Below, piece by piece: positions 1 to 11,500 of a DNA stretch of 64,000 bases. The DNA lies in the NCBI GenBank assembly GCA_013176395.1, contig JABMLP010000017.1:1116001-1180000 (forward strand), given 5' to 3'. A program made the position numbers and the translations under genes. The notes beneath the pieces were generated by a model that was not told where the DNA came from, did not search any database, and saw only the letters and a list, made by a program, of their open reading frames with translations. The DNA comes from Venturia oleaginea (lineage: Eukaryota > Ascomycota > Dothideomycetes > Venturiales > Venturiaceae). Each line of letters begins with the position of its first letter. Positions within the stretch are counted from its first letter, which is position 1.

Positions 1-184
1 TTTCCGGGTTATACATCAAGGTATAATGTTCATTTCCTTCGTTGTTGACTCCATCACTGTCAACGTCCTGCTCTCTTCTATCCACACATCTTTCTCCCTT
101 CATTTACTGATCGCTGCACACTCACTTACCGCAATTCCACTCCTTAATCCTCGTTCTTCAGCGTTACTCCCACCACAGTTCATC

Positions 185-1464
185 ATGGGTGACGTCCACC
201 CACAAGCCCCGATGTTCGAAGGCAATCCACCAACCATCTCTCGACGACTCAATATGAGCGAACCGATCATCGTGGATCAATACAAACTCCTGGGCCCCAA
301 ACTATTCTACGAGTGGTGCGATAGCCTTGAGCCTAACCCGCGTATAGGTTGGACGAACATAACGACTGGTCCACCAGAGATCATCGCAGATATCCTCAGC
401 AGTATTTATCTTCATCTCCGGGCCTACAACTACGACTACAATGCTCTCGACCTGGACTTCTGGTCCTCGACTAAACTCCGCCCAAGCTTTCAAGACATTC
501 TGGAGGGATGGAACGACATCCAAATCATCAGTCTCGTACAGCGCGACGGCCCTCCACTCTGCCTACCGGTTCAATTGTTCCTCTCCCACCATCATCTGGT
601 CGACATCCGCCTGAAGCTTGGCGGCGAATGGATGAAATTCGTCGACTTCCTCGATCTGCTTACTCTCACCTCTCCGGTCGACCCAGCCAAGATCAGACAT
701 ATTTGGAAGTACAGCGGAAAGAAGTTCGACCTCATTGCGCTCCCTCGTGAGCTTCGCGACCAGAAGCAAGAATGATTCTGTGGACCCAGGGAAAGTTCTA
801 TTACGAGTCCATCCGCAAGCTCTCCGAGTTCCTCCTCCACAGCCAACCTGAGGACTTGAAGATGCTTCGGAAAATGGAATTGAACTTTGGATACGAGAAC
901 TGGCTTCGTCTTCTGGGCGCTCAGCTGACCTCACGTGCGCGCTGGTCGGCTTGTGCTTCCTTGGACGTACTCAAGACTGTGCAACTACAAGAACTGACGC
1001 TTGTCTTTCGCCAATCATCTGACTTAGAGCACACACGGTGCCGACTATGGTACTACGAGAAGGGCTGCCACACCAAGGTTCTTCAATGGATCCTCGACCT
1101 CTTGGTTCCCATTCTCGGCCGTGCCAGCATCAAGAAGTTGAAAGTTGAGGGTTTCATCAAGCACGCTCAGAAGGCTCACTTCATCAAGGATATTGAAAAG
1201 TACAAGGACATGCTTGAAGTTAAAGGCATCACCCTCGAGGACTTGAAGGAGGACGGAGACGAGAAAGGAGGTGTTTTTTTGGCTGGAGCCAGGGCACAGG
1301 CTATCCTTGCTATGCCTGATTTTCAAGAAGAAGCGTTGATTGTCTCAGACGAGTACGATCCTGAGGAGCTGTATCCCAATCTTCAATTGTAAGTCTTTAA
1401 TATGTGATAAGGTGGACTCAGTACTAACCTGGCTAGACCACCAACCTGTCTCTGCAAGCACTAA
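185..1464 (+). CDS. Uncharacterised fungal protein with 2EXR-like motif, broken by a frameshift
   Basis: Translation from the ATG at 185 gives a globular protein that reaches the motif LPRELRD (about residue 185), the hallmark of the fungal 2EXR/F-box-like domain, and then stops at 773-775. The C-terminal half continues in another frame from about 763 (RMILWTQGKFYYESI and onward). One missing base (or two extra) near 757-771 would join them; no plausible intron fits. Near the end, GTAAGT at 1389 and a tactaac...TAG acceptor at 1436 define a 48-bp intron, after which eight codons lead to a stop at 1462-1464. An ATG at 26 exists in frame, but the stretch before 185 reads like a translated leader. 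Function is unknown; 2EXR proteins are a large fungal family of unclear role. The break is either a sequence error or early decay. Confidence 0.5.
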
Positions 1465-2722
1465 TGCACTACCGATACCGACGGATTCATGAAGCACTTG
1501 GATGACGACGATATGAGTGTACTTGGATACTGAAGTGGGGATGGATATATATTCGAAACATACTACAACGTCATATTGCACTTAGATGGTATTACTCGAA
1601 CTCTCTCTTTTGGCAGAATGGAGAATGAGAAAGAGGATTTGGAGCGAGGATACTTGAATGGATGGGAGCTATGCGCTGGATGCGTAATTGGCATGGAATG
1701 GCATGGAATCGAATGGGTCATTGACGACGATAATGGATACGAGTTGATGAAGGCGCTTTGTTGCCAAACCAAAAAAAAAAAGGTTCTTAGATAGTACGAA
1801 TTGGGCAATGGCGATTTGAGCACGGCTGACGAGCACGACTCGACTTATACATGGCAGACCGAGATTGATATCTGCATCATGCTTACTGCAGCGTGGGCGG
1901 GCCTAGTATACATGGCGTTCAGCGCACACATTTCGGCAGGACGAGAAGGGATTTGGGGCCATGGTCGACTTCTGTTACTCCTGGCCTATACTTCATTCGA
2001 CCCCTGCGGTATTCTTCTAGGCAATCTCTTCTTAGATAGACACATTTCTTTCTTCAGTATGAATTTCCATTGCGTGTCTCAATCTTCGTGACGACCAAAG
2101 ATATCCATCTCATGTTTTTCCAACGGATAGATGAAACTAATACGTAATGCCTAGATCAAGATGCACATTGCTAAACTTCTGACAACGATCGAGAACAGCC
2201 TTCCAGAATTGCAGAGATATTAAATTATATTTGTCCTTTTATAGATTATAGGTGTTCCACCTTGTGTTACTTGTGTATCACCATGATCCTACGTCTCTCA
2301 GCACAATCCCACCCACTAATATCTCGAAACGTCTCCAATTCCCGGGAGCAACGTGTATTAAGAGAAGGGGTCAAAAAACTGAATAGTGAGAAAAATGCAC
2401 AGCCATTTTCGAAACTGGCAGGCAAACCAACAGGCAGGTTTAACGACAGGATATAGCTCAAAGAGCTACGGATTGGTTGAAGCCACGCAGGCTTTAAAAC
2501 CTTTCCTCGGCAGAACTACGGTTCTGCCTTGATCACGTACCGTGGGGCCACCCCAACGGCGGGAGAGACTTGTCCGCGGTCGTACCGTGATAGGGGAGCC
2601 GTGCATTGACTAGTCCCGTGTCCCGTGCACGGAGTGGGAGATACCCGTACTACGCAAAATAGGATATATACAGAAACGAGAGATTCGTAGGTTGCGTATA
2701 GATTTAGCGATTGACCGCCTGT
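1465..2722. other. Intergenic, no gene recognised
   Basis: Only short unconvincing reading frames are present on both strands. The right end (about 2470-2720) is GC-richer and contains a perfect hairpin at 2509-2528. It may be a fragment of an older repeat, because it lies outside the target-site duplication that bounds the LINE. Confidence 0.5.
2509..2528. repeat. Perfect 8-bp hairpin with TACG loop
   Basis: GGCAGAAC and GTTCTGCC are exact reverse complements separated by TACG. It sits in a GC-rich patch just left of the LINE. No run of T follows, and its role is unknown. Confidence 0.6.
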
Positions 2723-2735
2723 TTAGTATAAGCTA
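2723..2735 (+). repeat. Left copy of LINE target-site duplication
   Basis: TTAGTATAAGCTA occurs here and again, identically, at 8503-8515, immediately outside the two ends of the non-LTR element. A 13-bp direct repeat of this kind is what target-primed reverse transcription leaves. Confidence 0.75.
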
Positions 2736-2985
2736 AAAAACAACTTGTTGTTATCCAACCATCCTCTGCAAGTCCCTCTGTCCCTCCTCTTCGGTCTTGA
2801 GGTGATCTGTAACACGTACACAGTAATCGAATAACAGAGGTAGGAGAAGTATATATTATAGAGGTAAAAACTTCTCCACGGAGTCGAAATCGCCCAAATC
2901 CATCGAAATAAAGCTACAGACACTCGCACCGTACTCGCAAGGGTTACTATACCCCAAAAGAGATGCCGCAACCAGCGCAGGAGTC

Positions 2986-4518
2986 TTGCAGCCTTCGGTT
3001 CAGCACCGGAGGTACACCACCTCAGCCAAACGGGATCAACAAACCCAAAAAGACCCCCCCAAAGGCCCTAAAAAGCCCGAGAGCGCAAAGAACATCTTGT
3101 TACAGCTTCTTCTCGAGCTCGATAGCCCGGCACCGCCCCCAAATCGGTCCATTTTTATCCAAGTCCAACTCGCCGTCAAAGCCCTAGGCCAACCCCTGGA
3201 CTCCCAGAACGCTACCGCAAGCAAACAGCTCGATCGAATCGAACGACTAGTGGAATCGCTCACCCAGCGGTCCTCTACCGGACCTACCCCGGGCCCAGGA
3301 AACAAGCTATGGTCGAAAGTCCATATGGAAGCCCCCAAATCAGTCCGAGTGCAGCTCCAGGATACAGCCGGCCTCACGGCGGAGGACCGTCTGGACCCCC
3401 AAAGGGTCCTTGAAGAGTGTCGGAAGGATATGCCACAAGCAATTGCAGTAAAAGTACTAAAGAGCGGGGCAGTAGATGTCCACTTTCGAACTACAGCAGA
3501 TAAGGAGAGGAGCGCTACTCAAGGCCCTGGCACGACTACAGTGGTACTCAAAAAGAACTACCTTATTGAGGTGTTTGGAGTAAAGAAAAACATTAGAATC
3601 GGAGACGGAAAGAGCGAGGACAATACGGCAGCGGTTAGGTACCTGAACGAGGGTAACCAGAGGCTCTGCCCAAGCACAAAAATAGTATCAGCGGCATGGA
3701 AATCCTCAAAACGGAAAGGGGACGAGAGTGGTCCGGCCACGGCAAACCAACGGGGATCCCTCCTTATTGGGGTAGCTACAGTCGGGGACAGAGACACGAT
3801 CATTAGGAAAGGCATAGTCATCCAGGGGGAGATCTATCAGTGCAGACTGTTCGACCACAACACCACGACAAAGCAGTGCTTGAAATGCCAGAAATGGGGC
3901 CACATAGCTACCCACTGCGGTGCCAGAGCGATCCGTTGTGGGCGCTGTGCAGAGGAATACGATACGAGAGACTGCTACAAGATAGCCGCTACAGTACCGG
4001 ACAGGTGCCGGAACTGCGATAGACCCCACCCGGCATGGGCGAAATCTAAGTGCAAGGTATACGAGAAGTACCTAATCAACATCCAGGAGACTAGGCAGAG
4101 CTACATCCTACAGACTCAACGGATCAGGGACGGACCGTACGTGGATATCGCGGTACCCAAGACGTTCCCAGAGAACTCGGCAAAGCGAAACCGAGAGGAA
4201 CCCTCCGAGGAAGCAATCGCGCGGAGAGTAGGGCGCCCGCTAGGATCAAAGAACAAACCGAAGCTTGGCCCCGGTGGCGGTATGCAGTCGAGAATCAGCG
4301 AAACCTTCACCGGCCTCCCAAACATCCTCAGTAGGAGTATGGACCCCGCTAGGGCCTACAGCGTACCGACTGACTGCCAGAGGTCGGACAGTATCCTCAT
4401 CAGCTCTACTCAGGGGACCAATGAGCCAGCTGATAGCGATATGGCAGGAGACAACATGACGGCCGACGGCAACAGGGAAGCGGACCGAACACGGACAACG
4501 GGAAAACCTAATGTCTAG
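2986..4518 (+). CDS. LINE ORF1, gag-like zinc-knuckle protein
   Basis: About 510 residues. The C-terminal half carries a canonical CCHC knuckle, CLKCQKWGHIATHC (C-x2-C-x4-H-x4-C), followed by further Cys/His clusters (CGRCAEEYDTRDC and CRNCDRPHPAWAKSKC). This is the nucleic-acid-binding arrangement of ORF1 proteins of Tad/I-type LINEs. The middle is basic and hydrophilic and the last 100 residues are low-complexity. The frame is open upstream to 2827 but contains no ATG before codon 114 (about 3325), so the true initiation site is unclear: the coordinate given is a TTG, and an ATG at 2963 lies in another frame. The stop overlaps the ORF2 start by 8 nt. Expected role: coat the element RNA and assist target-primed integration. 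Confidence 0.8.
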   Translation: MQPSVQHRRYTTSAKRDQQTQKDPPKGPKKPESAKNILLQLLLELDSPAPPPNRSIFIQVQLAVKALGQPLDSQNATASKQLDRIERLVESLTQRSSTGPTPGPGNKLWSKVHMEAPKSVRVQLQDTAGLTAEDRLDPQRVLEECRKDMPQAIAVKVLKSGAVDVHFRTTADKERSATQGPGTTTVVLKKNYLIEVFGVKKNIRIGDGKSEDNTAAVRYLNEGNQRLCPSTKIVSAAWKSSKRKGDESGPATANQRGSLLIGVATVGDRDTIIRKGIVIQGEIYQCRLFDHNTTTKQCLKCQKWGHIATHCGARAIRCGRCAEEYDTRDCYKIAATVPDRCRNCDRPHPAWAKSKCKVYEKYLINIQETRQSYILQTQRIRDGPYVDIAVPKTFPENSAKRNREEPSEEAIARRVGRPLGSKNKPKLGPGGGMQSRISETFTGLPNILSRSMDPARAYSVPTDCQRSDSILISSTQGTNEPADSDMAGDNMTADGNREADRTRTTGKPNV

Positions 4519-7500
4519 CGAAGCCAGAACATTCGAACTCATACAGTGTAACTGCGGAAACGCAAACTACAAGAAAGCACAACCACTGTTCAAACAGCTC
4601 AACTACAAGACCCAGATGGTGGTAGCGATCCAGGAGCCAATGGAGAAGAACCGAACCACATACTGCCCTCCCGGCTACGCCCTAGCGTACGAACCCAGCC
4701 CAGAAAACAAAGTAACTAAGGTCGCGTTTCTAGTCAGCAAAAGGCATCGACCCGGGGTCGTGGGAGGCCCGATTCTACGGGACAAACGTGATATCCCTGG
4801 ACATTACACTCGCAGATTTCAACCTTACGATCATCAATGTCTACAACCCTATAGCTAACACAGTCCGGCTACCCGCCTGGCCAGACATCGCACGAGCTAT
4901 TGCAGAGGCCAAGGAAAACTACATCCTTCTTGGGGACATGAACGCCAAAAACGTCCGATGGGGAGGGGTCGGTACAGCTACGGACCGCCAGGGGAGACAC
5001 CTCTGGGAGAAAGTCGAAACACACGAATTATATATGATGACCACGAAAGGTAAACCTACGTGGGAGAGAGATGGGAGGTCATCCGTAATCGATCTAACCT
5101 TCGGCACCGAAACGGTAATGGACCGTCTTCGCCTATGCCATCCTGAACCAGGCTGGACCCCCTTTGCAGACCACCACCCTATCAGAATCGTCCTCGACGT
5201 AACTGCAATATCCCCACGGGCCCCCGACAGGTACGATACATCAAATCTCGACGTTTGTAAACTTCAAGAGATGGTTACTTTGGATAAGTGGCAAGAGAAG
5301 GAGGACAAAATCCACGGCCTCCAGCAGGCAATTATGAACGCCCTTAACAAGCTATGCCCCAAGAAAGGAACAGCGACCAGAGAACGCCGGGATTGGTCCC
5401 CCCCCCCCCCCCCCCCCCCGCGGCTGAGCTGCTCCGGGAGAAGAACGAAGCACGAGTACTCTTAAGGAGGAGACTCTCAGAAACGAACAAGCAGAGAGTC
5501 TGCGATACTACACAGGCCCTAACCCGAGAGCTGCGAAGGCTTAGCACCGACAACTGGAGAGCATTCCTAGACGACTTCTGTGAGAAGTCTACAGAAGCAC
5601 ACAACAAAGGGCTGTGGACGATGAGCAAATGGAGTCGACGAGGCCCGGTACAGATCCCACAAATGCCGAACCTCGTAGATCCTTCAACAGGAACCAAGAG
5701 TAAGAACAAGGAGGAAATCTCCAGAATCCTAGCGACAAAGTTCTTTCCAGGAGACCAAGATGCAGACCTCAACGATACCCTAGAGACGCCGGGAGCGGCC
5801 CGCCCATGGGCAACAAAGACAGACAACGAGGAGATACCTAACATCACAGAGGAGCTCATCGAGGGAATTCTCCAGGATCTACCAAACAACAAGGCCCCTG
5901 GCTCGGATCTGATTACTAACGAAGTCCTGAAGATGCTCGCGCCCTGTATTAAAAAACCTTTCGCCGAAGCGGTACAAACAAGCCTTACCGATGGAGTCAT
6001 CACCCCAACCCTCAAGGAGTCGATTACCTGCATACTCAAGAAAGAAGGCAAAGGCGACTATACTTCGCCGGGGTCGTACCGGCCTATCGCCCTCGAAAAT
6101 ACGCTCGGGAAAGTCCTTGAAACGATCGTTGCTAGAGAGCTCACTAATGTCGCCGAAAGCTCGAAGCTACCCTGGAATCAATTCGGAGGGCGCCGTAAGA
6201 GGTCTACTCTCTCAGCCATATTGTTTCTCCGGAATATCATCGAAACAGCTTGGAAGACGAAAAACCACAAAGTAGTATCGATACTAGCTCTAGACCTCAC
6301 AGCAGCCTTTGATAATGTGTCTCTGAAAAGACTGCTCCATATCCTCTGGCGCAAAGGGGTAGCGCCGTGGATTATCCGATTCGTGGAAAGCTTCCTCACA
6401 GAACGAAAGACCAAGATCTCCTTCACGGGATATAAGAGCGAGTGGTACCGGGCTCGTACCGGCATCCCCCAGGGCTCCCCTCTCTCCCCTATCCTCTTCC
6501 AGTTCTTCGTCTCCGAGCTCCTCGAAGAATTCCTTACCCCTCAAGATAACACAATCGGCTTTGGGTTCGTTGACGATACAAACCTCGTAGCCTGGGGTCC
6601 CTCGGCAGTGGACAACTGCAGACGACTAGCCGAGGCCCACGAGAAGTGCCTCCTATGGGCTAGGAGGCACGGCGCAGCATTCAATCCTACGAAGTACCAG
6701 CTTATGCATTTCAAGCAGCCAGGCAGCCCCGAGGCCTCCCCGGGAGATATGAAGTCTGCTATCAACATCAATGGAGTCTCTACCAAACCAGAGAGTAAGG
6801 AGCTCAGACTGCTCGGCGTGTGGTTTGATCCACAGCTCAAATGGGATGCGCAAATAACGAAAGCAGAGGCTAAGGGAAGAGCAGCGATGGCAGCGATGGG
6901 CCGGATAGTTGGAGTCAACTGGGGACCAAGCTTCCGAAAGAGCCGAATGGTCTATACCGCGGTTGTGCGGCCGACTATGCTATATGGCATCCAGGTCTGG
7001 GGGTCAAACGACATCCAGGGAGGAGGAATTATGAGAGCGCCGCTAATGGAACGGAAAGAGAAAGTTCAAAGACAGTGCCTCCGAATGGCTACAGGAGCCT
7101 ACAAGAGGACACCTCTCGCAGCGATGGAAAGAGAGCTCTGCCTCCAGCCAATACCCCTGTATATAGAACAGCTTATCCTGGAGAGGACTGGCTCGGTAGA
7201 GAAAGACCCAGTAGAAGCAGAGATGAGAGCTGCTCTCAACAAAATGTGGATAGGAATCATGATGGAGGAAAGACCCCGCCGGCCGGCTGGCAGCCGAGGG
7301 AGGCCGCCTACGGCCAGATGTAAGCCAGATACGTCTACGGAGAAGCGGGCGAAGAGATATACCCAGAGGAAGGAGGAAGCCAATGACCTCCCGGAGTACA
7401 CAGCACCCGAAGGAGAGTACCTCGGGGATATCAATACTGACGGGTGGCGCCGGAGGCGGATTACTACCGTACGGAACAACCCTGACAACCCCTACCCGAG

Positions 7501-8146
7501 GAGGAGGATCACAACGCAAGAAATTGGACCGTACAATGAGATACGCAGCACTACTGGCCCCCGACGGTTTCGAGGCGACCCCGCACCGGGAGACCCGGGG
7601 CACGCAATCCGAGTAAGGAACTCGAGGAAAGGAGGAAACATCCATAAGCGGGTTCTACCCAGCAAAATCTCGAAGCTGATGGAAGAGATCTGGCGTACAA
7701 AATGGGAAGCACTGGGCCGGAACCGGAGGGCGAAGACTTGGAACGAGCCATGGGAGAAGTCCCCAATTGAGCTATACGACGGCCTTACGAAGGTAGAAGC
7801 ACATACAACGTTCCTACTCCGAGTCGAAGTGCTAGGACTCCGGTCCTGGCTCGCATCGATACATGTCCCAGGGATTACCCCCGAATGCGAATGTGGATGG
7901 CAGCAAGAGACGGTAGAACACATTTTTACGTACTGTACTAGATTCAATAGGAGAGGCCTATTCAGCGCCAGGGGAGGCTCTCGAGGGGTGAAGGGGCTAC
8001 TAGGAACGAGGGAAGGATGCAAGGCCGCGTCCCAGTGGTTTTTGAAGAATTCGGTACTCCCATACCTTGCTAGAGCAAACGCAGCAGTTACAGAGAACCG
8101 GTCGGGCTTCGGAACGGCGCCGGAGCTTGAAGGCACAGGACTATAA
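4511..8146 (+). pseudogene. LINE ORF2, endonuclease-reverse transcriptase, twice frameshifted
   Basis: The ATG at 4511 lies inside the end of ORF1. The first segment (4511 to about 4785) has the QEP motif of APE-type endonucleases. The frame then shifts, and the second segment (about 4788-5400) carries LLGDMNAK, SVIDLTF and ADHHPI, the remaining catalytic landmarks. A second shift coincides with a 22-C run at 5398-5419. The third segment (to 8146) contains the reverse transcriptase, with SYRPIAL, LDLTAAFD, GIPQGSPLSP and the FVDD box (the YxDD equivalent), and a C-terminal Cys-His cluster, CECGWQQ...HIFTYC, as in many LINEs. The two shifts cancel, so catalytic residues survive on both sides. 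Either this copy is dead or the shifts are sequence errors. No RNase H signature is visible. Confidence 0.82.
5398..5419 (+). repeat. 22-base poly-C run inside LINE ORF2
   Basis: Uninterrupted C run encoding polyproline between the endonuclease and RT regions. The reading frame changes exactly here, so run length decides whether ORF2 is continuous. Such runs are prone both to slippage and to base-calling error. Confidence 0.85.
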
Positions 8147-8360
8147 CAGTAGGTCTTACCTCGATAGGAGGAGGAAGAGGGCGGAAGTGATGCCCCCAAG
8201 GGTCCCAAGATCCTTGCCTCGAGGAAATACCACGGACCGGGACCGGACTACGCCCGGACTTGGATGGCAATGGACTGAAATGGATACCAGGGAGCTAGGA
8301 GAAGCTGCTTAGGCAGTGTTGACCCGGAAACGCTTCGATATATACGAATAGGATGGTAAA

Positions 8361-8381
8361 GCTCGCGGATATGCCGCGAGC
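8361..8381 (+). other. 3' UTR hairpin of the LINE
   Basis: GCTCGCGG and CCGCGAGC are perfect complements around ATATG, about 215 bp after the ORF2 stop and 120 bp before the element end. A structured 3' tail recognised by the cognate RT is known for several LINEs; that role here is inference. Confidence 0.55.
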
Positions 8382-8502
8382 CGCAGCCGGGGTAGCAAAC
8401 AAACGGTTTTTGTCCCCGAAAAGAGGGGTTTTTCTTTGTAGATAGAGGATGTTGGCACAGGCTTAACCTAGCCCTACATACAACAATAAATACTGATTAT
8501 TA

Positions 8503-8515
8503 TTAGTATAAGCTA
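8503..8515 (+). repeat. Right copy of LINE target-site duplication
   Basis: Second copy of TTAGTATAAGCTA, identical to 2723-2735. It begins the host DNA that runs into the stop codon of the neighbouring NLR gene at 8523-8525. Confidence 0.75.
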
Positions 8516-8522
8516 GTAATAC

Positions 8523-11500
8523 CTAGTATCTTCCCCCCTTCGCTAGCAGCTGCTCGATCACCTTCTCGTGCCCTCCATCTGAGGCCGCCTTGAGCGCGTT
8601 GCCGTAGAATCCTCCTTGCGCATTGACGTCGGCGCCCTTGCCTAGCAGCAGCTCGACAATGGCAGCGTGGCCTCCCTGCGAGGCCGCCTGGAGCGCGTTG
8701 CCGTAGAATCTTTCTTGCGCATTGACGTCGGCGCCCTTGCCCAGCAGCAGCTCGACGATGGCAGTGTAACCTCGTTTGGACGCATAGTATATTGGGCTGT
8801 TTCCTTGTCCATCTCTCTCGTTAACATCACACGCTTGCTCTACCAGTCTTTTGACCGCATCAATCAATCCGGCATAGGCAGCCTGATGTAATGCGTACTT
8901 TGGTGGTACGCGGTCTCCCATACTCATCCGGATATGATTTATATCAAATAGACAAGTTCCATAGATGACCGTATCAGCCGAGACAGTAAAGGAGACTGGA
9001 TCGAAGTCCCGCTCCGTTTCTTCAAGATTATACGGATACTGAATATTCCTTATCTGAAGAATTGCTGCGAAAAAGGCGCCGCGTTGTTGAAGAAGACTTT
9101 CCACCAGTTCTAGGACATGCGCAGGAAGAGTATTACAATGCGAAAGATGATAGTCGAAGTATTGAGCGGCATACGCAACGAATTGAGCTTCATATCGTAA
9201 ACGATACCAGACTCCACCCATCACGACACGGTTGAGTCAAACTTCCAAGTTGGAGGTACCGTAGGCAAGTGCTGGAAAGTATGCTTTGGACAAAGTCCGG
9301 ATCGGCAATAGTCTCCTGTACATGTCGCAGAGGGAGTTTGCCTGAAGGCTTCGTGAAAAACTCTTGGACCGAGTAGTGGACAGGGCAGATGGTATCATTT
9401 TCATGAATAAGCAGATTCCCGCAGGCTTGGAGAATGACCTCGACCTCGACCTTGTCCACGAATATATCCGTTTGTTTTTGGCACGCATTATCCGCCATAA
9501 GCGCAATCGCTTCCTGTAGTTCTCGAGTTCGCAAAGGTCTTCGAGCGTAGAGGGTCCAAATAAGACAGTTAAGCGCGAGTTCTTTCTGGTATTTTGGTTG
9601 GTTATCGATTTGCTCGGCTATTCGAGTGTAGGTTTCGTCGAGGCCTTGCGGAAGACTGTGTAGTCCATCTTCGACTAGAGCGTCTCTTCGTGCCTCGCTG
9701 ATTCTACATAGACTCTCCAACTGTAGATTTACCCAAAGGAACCTGTTACGTGGTTAGATTGCACTGCTTTACTTAGAAGAGTGCAACTTACATTCCATCT
9801 GCCTTCGCGGTTAACGCTTCAATAATCATTGCTTCTAGATCATCGCTCGTTAAGTAGAGTTTCCTCCCGTGAAAGCCTTTCCGGAGCTTCTGTACTTCAC
9901 CGCTAACAAAGGTTGCAATATCTCCCACAACATTCTCGGCTTGAATCTGAATCGTCGGCGTGTTGTTCTCTTCGAATGCGCAAATGATATCAAGCTCTCT
10001 CCTACTTGTAACAAAGAATTTCGCACAGTGGAGAGCTTTTATAGCCTCCGTGATAAATTTAATTATATAAGGTCTTTCGCCCCGAGGGTATTCGTCTAGA
10101 GCATCAACAACCACGTAGACCTCTTTGAAGTTCAACTCCTGAGTAAGTGTAATGAACGACTGTTGCTTGCTAGCTATCGAAGAGCTAAGCGAGTCCCGCT
10201 TGAGCTTCAGCAGCGTAGGAGGTATGGTGTTTCTACGTCGACAAAGTTGCTTAATCAAAGCGGCTACTATCTGGGAAAGGTCCAGCGGAGTTCGGTAATT
10301 ATAGTAAGCAAAACAGATTGCAACATTTTCGTCCAGAACGCAATTGGCAGTAATGTGTTCTAGGACATTTGATCTAAAGCTCTGTTAGCTGAGTCTAAAC
10401 AGAGGAAGATAAGACCGATTAACTTACGCGAGTACTGACTTTCCGGCACCAGCTAGTTCTAGTAAGCATTTTTCATTACATTAGGGCTTAGGTAGTACTC
10501 ACGCTTTCCATGACACCATAGTAAGGAAGACTTCGAGCCGCTGAACCAAGCTTTAAACTCCTTCCTTTCAAGTAACCAACTACCAGTGTCTCTGTGTTTC
10601 TTTGCATAGGTATCATTGTGAACCTTCTCAAAGTCGACATTCGATATCCAGTCTAGGAATTTCTCCCTCTCCGTTTCTGTAGTGATGTTATTAAAATATT
10701 CTTCAAACAGAAAAAGACCCTAGACTTTAAGATAACTTACGTTCGCGTTCTTGTGTAGCTCTTCGGTCGTTGTGTAATTGCAATGTTTGGCCAGCAAGGC
10801 GCATAACATCTAGATGATGCTGCATATTCAGCTTAATAGAGCCGAACCCAGTCTCAAACGGCTCCCACTGCTGCAGCATGAACAATCTCGTCCGTTTTTG
10901 TTGCTTTCCATTGGTGTCTACGAAGATACGACGCGCCTTCTGGCAGAAATCTAACAGATCGCCGTAGACGTTAGCGACCGTTTTCTGCACGAGTACGGAG
11001 TCTTGGGATCCTGTTGCGAAATCTGCAAGCGGTTCGAGGTAATCTTCAAATTGGTAAAGCATGTCAGCCAATTTACTGAAGAATAGTACAGAGTCAATGG
11101 CTAGATCGATGACAATCCGTACGGCGCCAACGACTAGGGAGGAAATCTCCGGATACGCTTGTATGCCAATAGCGATGCCGCCCATAAATCGATTAAGCAG
11201 GTTTAGAAATTTTGCGAGGCGCTCAGCTTGAGGTCGGAAAGATGAAGTCTGCTTGTGGTGATCATCATACGCCCGAACCTTTGAGAGTAGGTTTTCTTCA
11301 TCGATGGTTTTCGAGGATTTTCGAAAGGCTTCTTTCTCGGCGGCTGTGAGCTTATCCAGGTGTTTCTGAATTGCTAGCTCAAGAGCTCCCTTGGTAGACA
11401 CCCCTGTAGTCGTAGAGGCTCCCTGCAGGTTATGCGTAGATGATGAGGATGTTGTAGTCGATGATGTCGTCAATTGAATTGCGGATGAGGAGGCTACCGA

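Larger units (their letters stand above)
2736..8502 (+). mobile_element. Tad-like non-LTR retrotransposon (LINE), essentially full length, frame-broken
   Basis: The element holds a gag-like ORF1 with CCHC zinc knuckles followed by ORF2 with an apurinic-type endonuclease and a reverse transcriptase, the order of the fungal Tad clade. It is bounded by an exact 13-bp target-site duplication and has no LTRs. About 250 bp of 5' leader and 350 bp of 3' tail flank the ORFs. The tail carries a perfect hairpin (8361-8381) and ends in an A/T-rich stretch. No RNase H domain is evident after the RT, although Tad itself has one. ORF2 is shifted twice, once at a 22-base C run, so this copy is probably not autonomous. 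The coding parts keep many CpG and CpA sites, so heavy RIP is not apparent and the insertion looks fairly young. Confidence 0.88.

Noticed and set aside
2963..3187. Small gene starting at ATG 2963
   Set aside because: Overlaps ORF1 in another frame, Pro/Ser-rich, no family; the ORF1 frame is the one supported downstream.
3036..3377. Antisense frame over LINE ORF1
   Set aside because: Shadow frame opposite a protein with clear zinc knuckles; no independent motif.
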